Source of the DNA: Tildeniella torsiva UHER 1998/13D
GTDB lineage: Bacteria > Cyanobacteriota > Cyanobacteriia > Phormidesmidales > Phormidesmidaceae
NCBI GenBank assembly: GCA_019358835.1
Contig: JAHHIH010000035.1
Location: 1 to 43,129 of the forward strand
Direction: 5' to 3'
DNA: 43,129 nt
In this document: piece after piece, positions 42,340 to 43,129 of the stretch
How the letters are laid out: the number at the start of each line of letters is the position of its first letter
How positions within the stretch are numbered: the stretch's first letter is position 1
The notes under the pieces: generated by a model
Told to the model about the DNA's origin: nothing
Database searches by the model: none
What the model saw: the letters and a program-made list of their open reading frames with translations, nothing else
Made by a program: the position numbers and the translations under genes

Positions 42340-43077
42340 TTAATTTAGTGAAGGGTACATTTGCTTAATTATGTCTTTAAGATAAATTAAAGTAATCTTA
42401 TTAATACTTTCAAAGGTTGGATTGTCGTCCTTGTCTAACTTCACTTGATCTGAGATGTCATAGTAGTTTCTAGCTTTGTTTAGATCACCTAAATCAAAAA
42501 TCCTAAGGCTCCCATCTATCTCAACCTCAACTTTGACCGTGTCATAATTAAAATTGAAGTCACGAAGTTCTATAAGGCTTTTGATATTTGACTGTGTCTC
42601 AAATAAACTTTTTATTTTCCCCATAATTGGAATTCTACTCGCAGATAATACTATTTCCATATCGTATGGAGTTTCTTCATGGCCTTCATCAAGACCATCA
42701 AACCTGTCAGATGGCGCTTCGTACTTTACACATCTAAGTTTTTTAATAGTGCCGCCGTATAGAATTTTTTTGATTATCTCCTCCTGAATGAGTGGATTAA
42801 TCTCTACTTTAAATCCTTTGTGGTTTTCAGCGAAGTACTTATCTAAAAAGATACCAAGTTTTGAGCGAATCCCGTATTTGCCAGTACGCTGCAAAATCAG
42901 TACTCCTTCATCTGTATCCTTTGGCATGTATGCAAGGAAATAGAATGGAAGGACATCAGCATCGCTTTTTTGTTTTTTATAGGTTATGGAGTCTGTTTCT
43001 ACAGGGTGCATCCCAGTTATGTAATGAGCATTAATGCTTATGTTGGGATAACAGTACGAGGGGTAAGCTTTGGGCAT
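42340..43077 (-). CDS. Uncharacterised protein, first gene of AT-rich pair
   Basis: A 245-residue soluble protein that I cannot assign to a family. A conserved-looking core reads LPFYFLAYMPKDTDEGVLILQRTGKYGIR (about 43-71), followed by a mixed alpha/beta region and a lysine-rich end. There is no signal peptide or membrane helix. ATG 43077. It is AT-rich like its partner and unlike all other genes here. Close linkage to a small membrane protein suggests a soluble sensor or regulator with a membrane partner; this is inference from gene arrangement only. Confidence 0.7.
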   Translation of the reverse strand: MPKAYPSYCYPNISINAHYITGMHPVETDSITYKKQKSDADVLPFYFLAYMPKDTDEGVLILQRTGKYGIRSKLGIFLDKYFAENHKGFKVEINPLIQEEIIKKILYGGTIKKLRCVKYEAPSDRFDGLDEGHEETPYDMEIVLSASRIPIMGKIKSLFETQSNIKSLIELRDFNFNYDTVKVEVEIDGSLRIFDLGDLNKARNYYDISDQVKLDKDDNPTFESINKITLIYLKDIIKQMYPSLN

Positions 43078-43129
43078 CGTTCGCTCTACCCATCAGGCCC
43101 ATGGATGAATCTAAGCAAGCCCGCTTGAA

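Noticed and set aside
43104..43129. ATG near the right edge that could open a plus-strand gene
   Set aside because: Fewer than ten codons are visible and there is no ribosome-binding site, so it cannot be judged.
1..43129. tRNA, rRNA and riboswitch genes
   Set aside because: Spacers were read for tRNA T-loop and acceptor patterns and for familiar riboswitch cores; none was convincing.

Overview
The window reads as a chromosomal piece of a filamentous-type (Leptolyngbya/Nodosilinea-like) cyanobacterium. The evidence is the dense HIP1 octamer (GCGATCGC) throughout, cyanobacterial families such as TrmFO with a neighbouring small J-protein, a PrsW protease, GIY-YIG and NACHT proteins, and the palindromic GTAGGGGCA-type spacer repeats. 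The assignment to a genus is inference. No rRNA, tRNA, CRISPR array or intact insertion sequence was seen.

Left part (1-12.8 kb): the first codons of a gene cut by the window edge; a membrane protein with an HNH-like motif; an acidic lipoprotein; a conserved protein of unknown function; a GIY-YIG protein 20 bases behind a KMO-like FAD monooxygenase; a very large receiver/GAF/PAS/GGDEF/EAL signalling protein; and a P-loop ATPase joined by an overlapping stop/start to a tetratricopeptide (TPR) protein. The ATPase-TPR pair is bracketed by copies of an unfamiliar 70-bp intergenic repeat made of five short GTCT/AGAC boxes at fixed spacing. The window holds six copies plus one partial one.

Middle part (14-22.7 kb): four co-directional genes form a fatty-acid beta-oxidation locus: an acyl-CoA synthetase-like protein with damaged motifs, a FadN-type hydroxyacyl-CoA dehydrogenase/enoyl-CoA hydratase, a FadA thiolase and an E. 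coli-type long FadE acyl-CoA dehydrogenase. The order fadN-fadA-fadE matches the Bacillus operon, whereas the FadE protein is the enterobacterial type. Best-studied cyanobacteria lack this pathway, so this is the metabolic highlight.

22.7-31.5 kb: a decayed duplicate of a small gene whose intact copy lies 5.8 kb away, three small secreted proteins, a PrsW-family membrane protease, an MscS channel, and a NACHT NTPase. The NACHT protein carries a 92-residue stretch of 46 dipeptides written in a hexanucleotide DNA repeat.

32-41.6 kb: a 1176-residue LamG/LGFP/papain-like protein, an AraC regulator beside a BenE-type benzoate transporter, a PD-(D/E)XK nuclease, a small conserved cyanobacterial protein, TrmFO and a J-domain protein.

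Right end (41.6-43.1 kb): a 107-bp element with terminal inverted repeats, followed by two AT-rich minus-strand genes (a soluble protein of unknown family and a small multi-pass membrane protein). They look like recently acquired DNA and are a candidate uncharacterised two-gene system.
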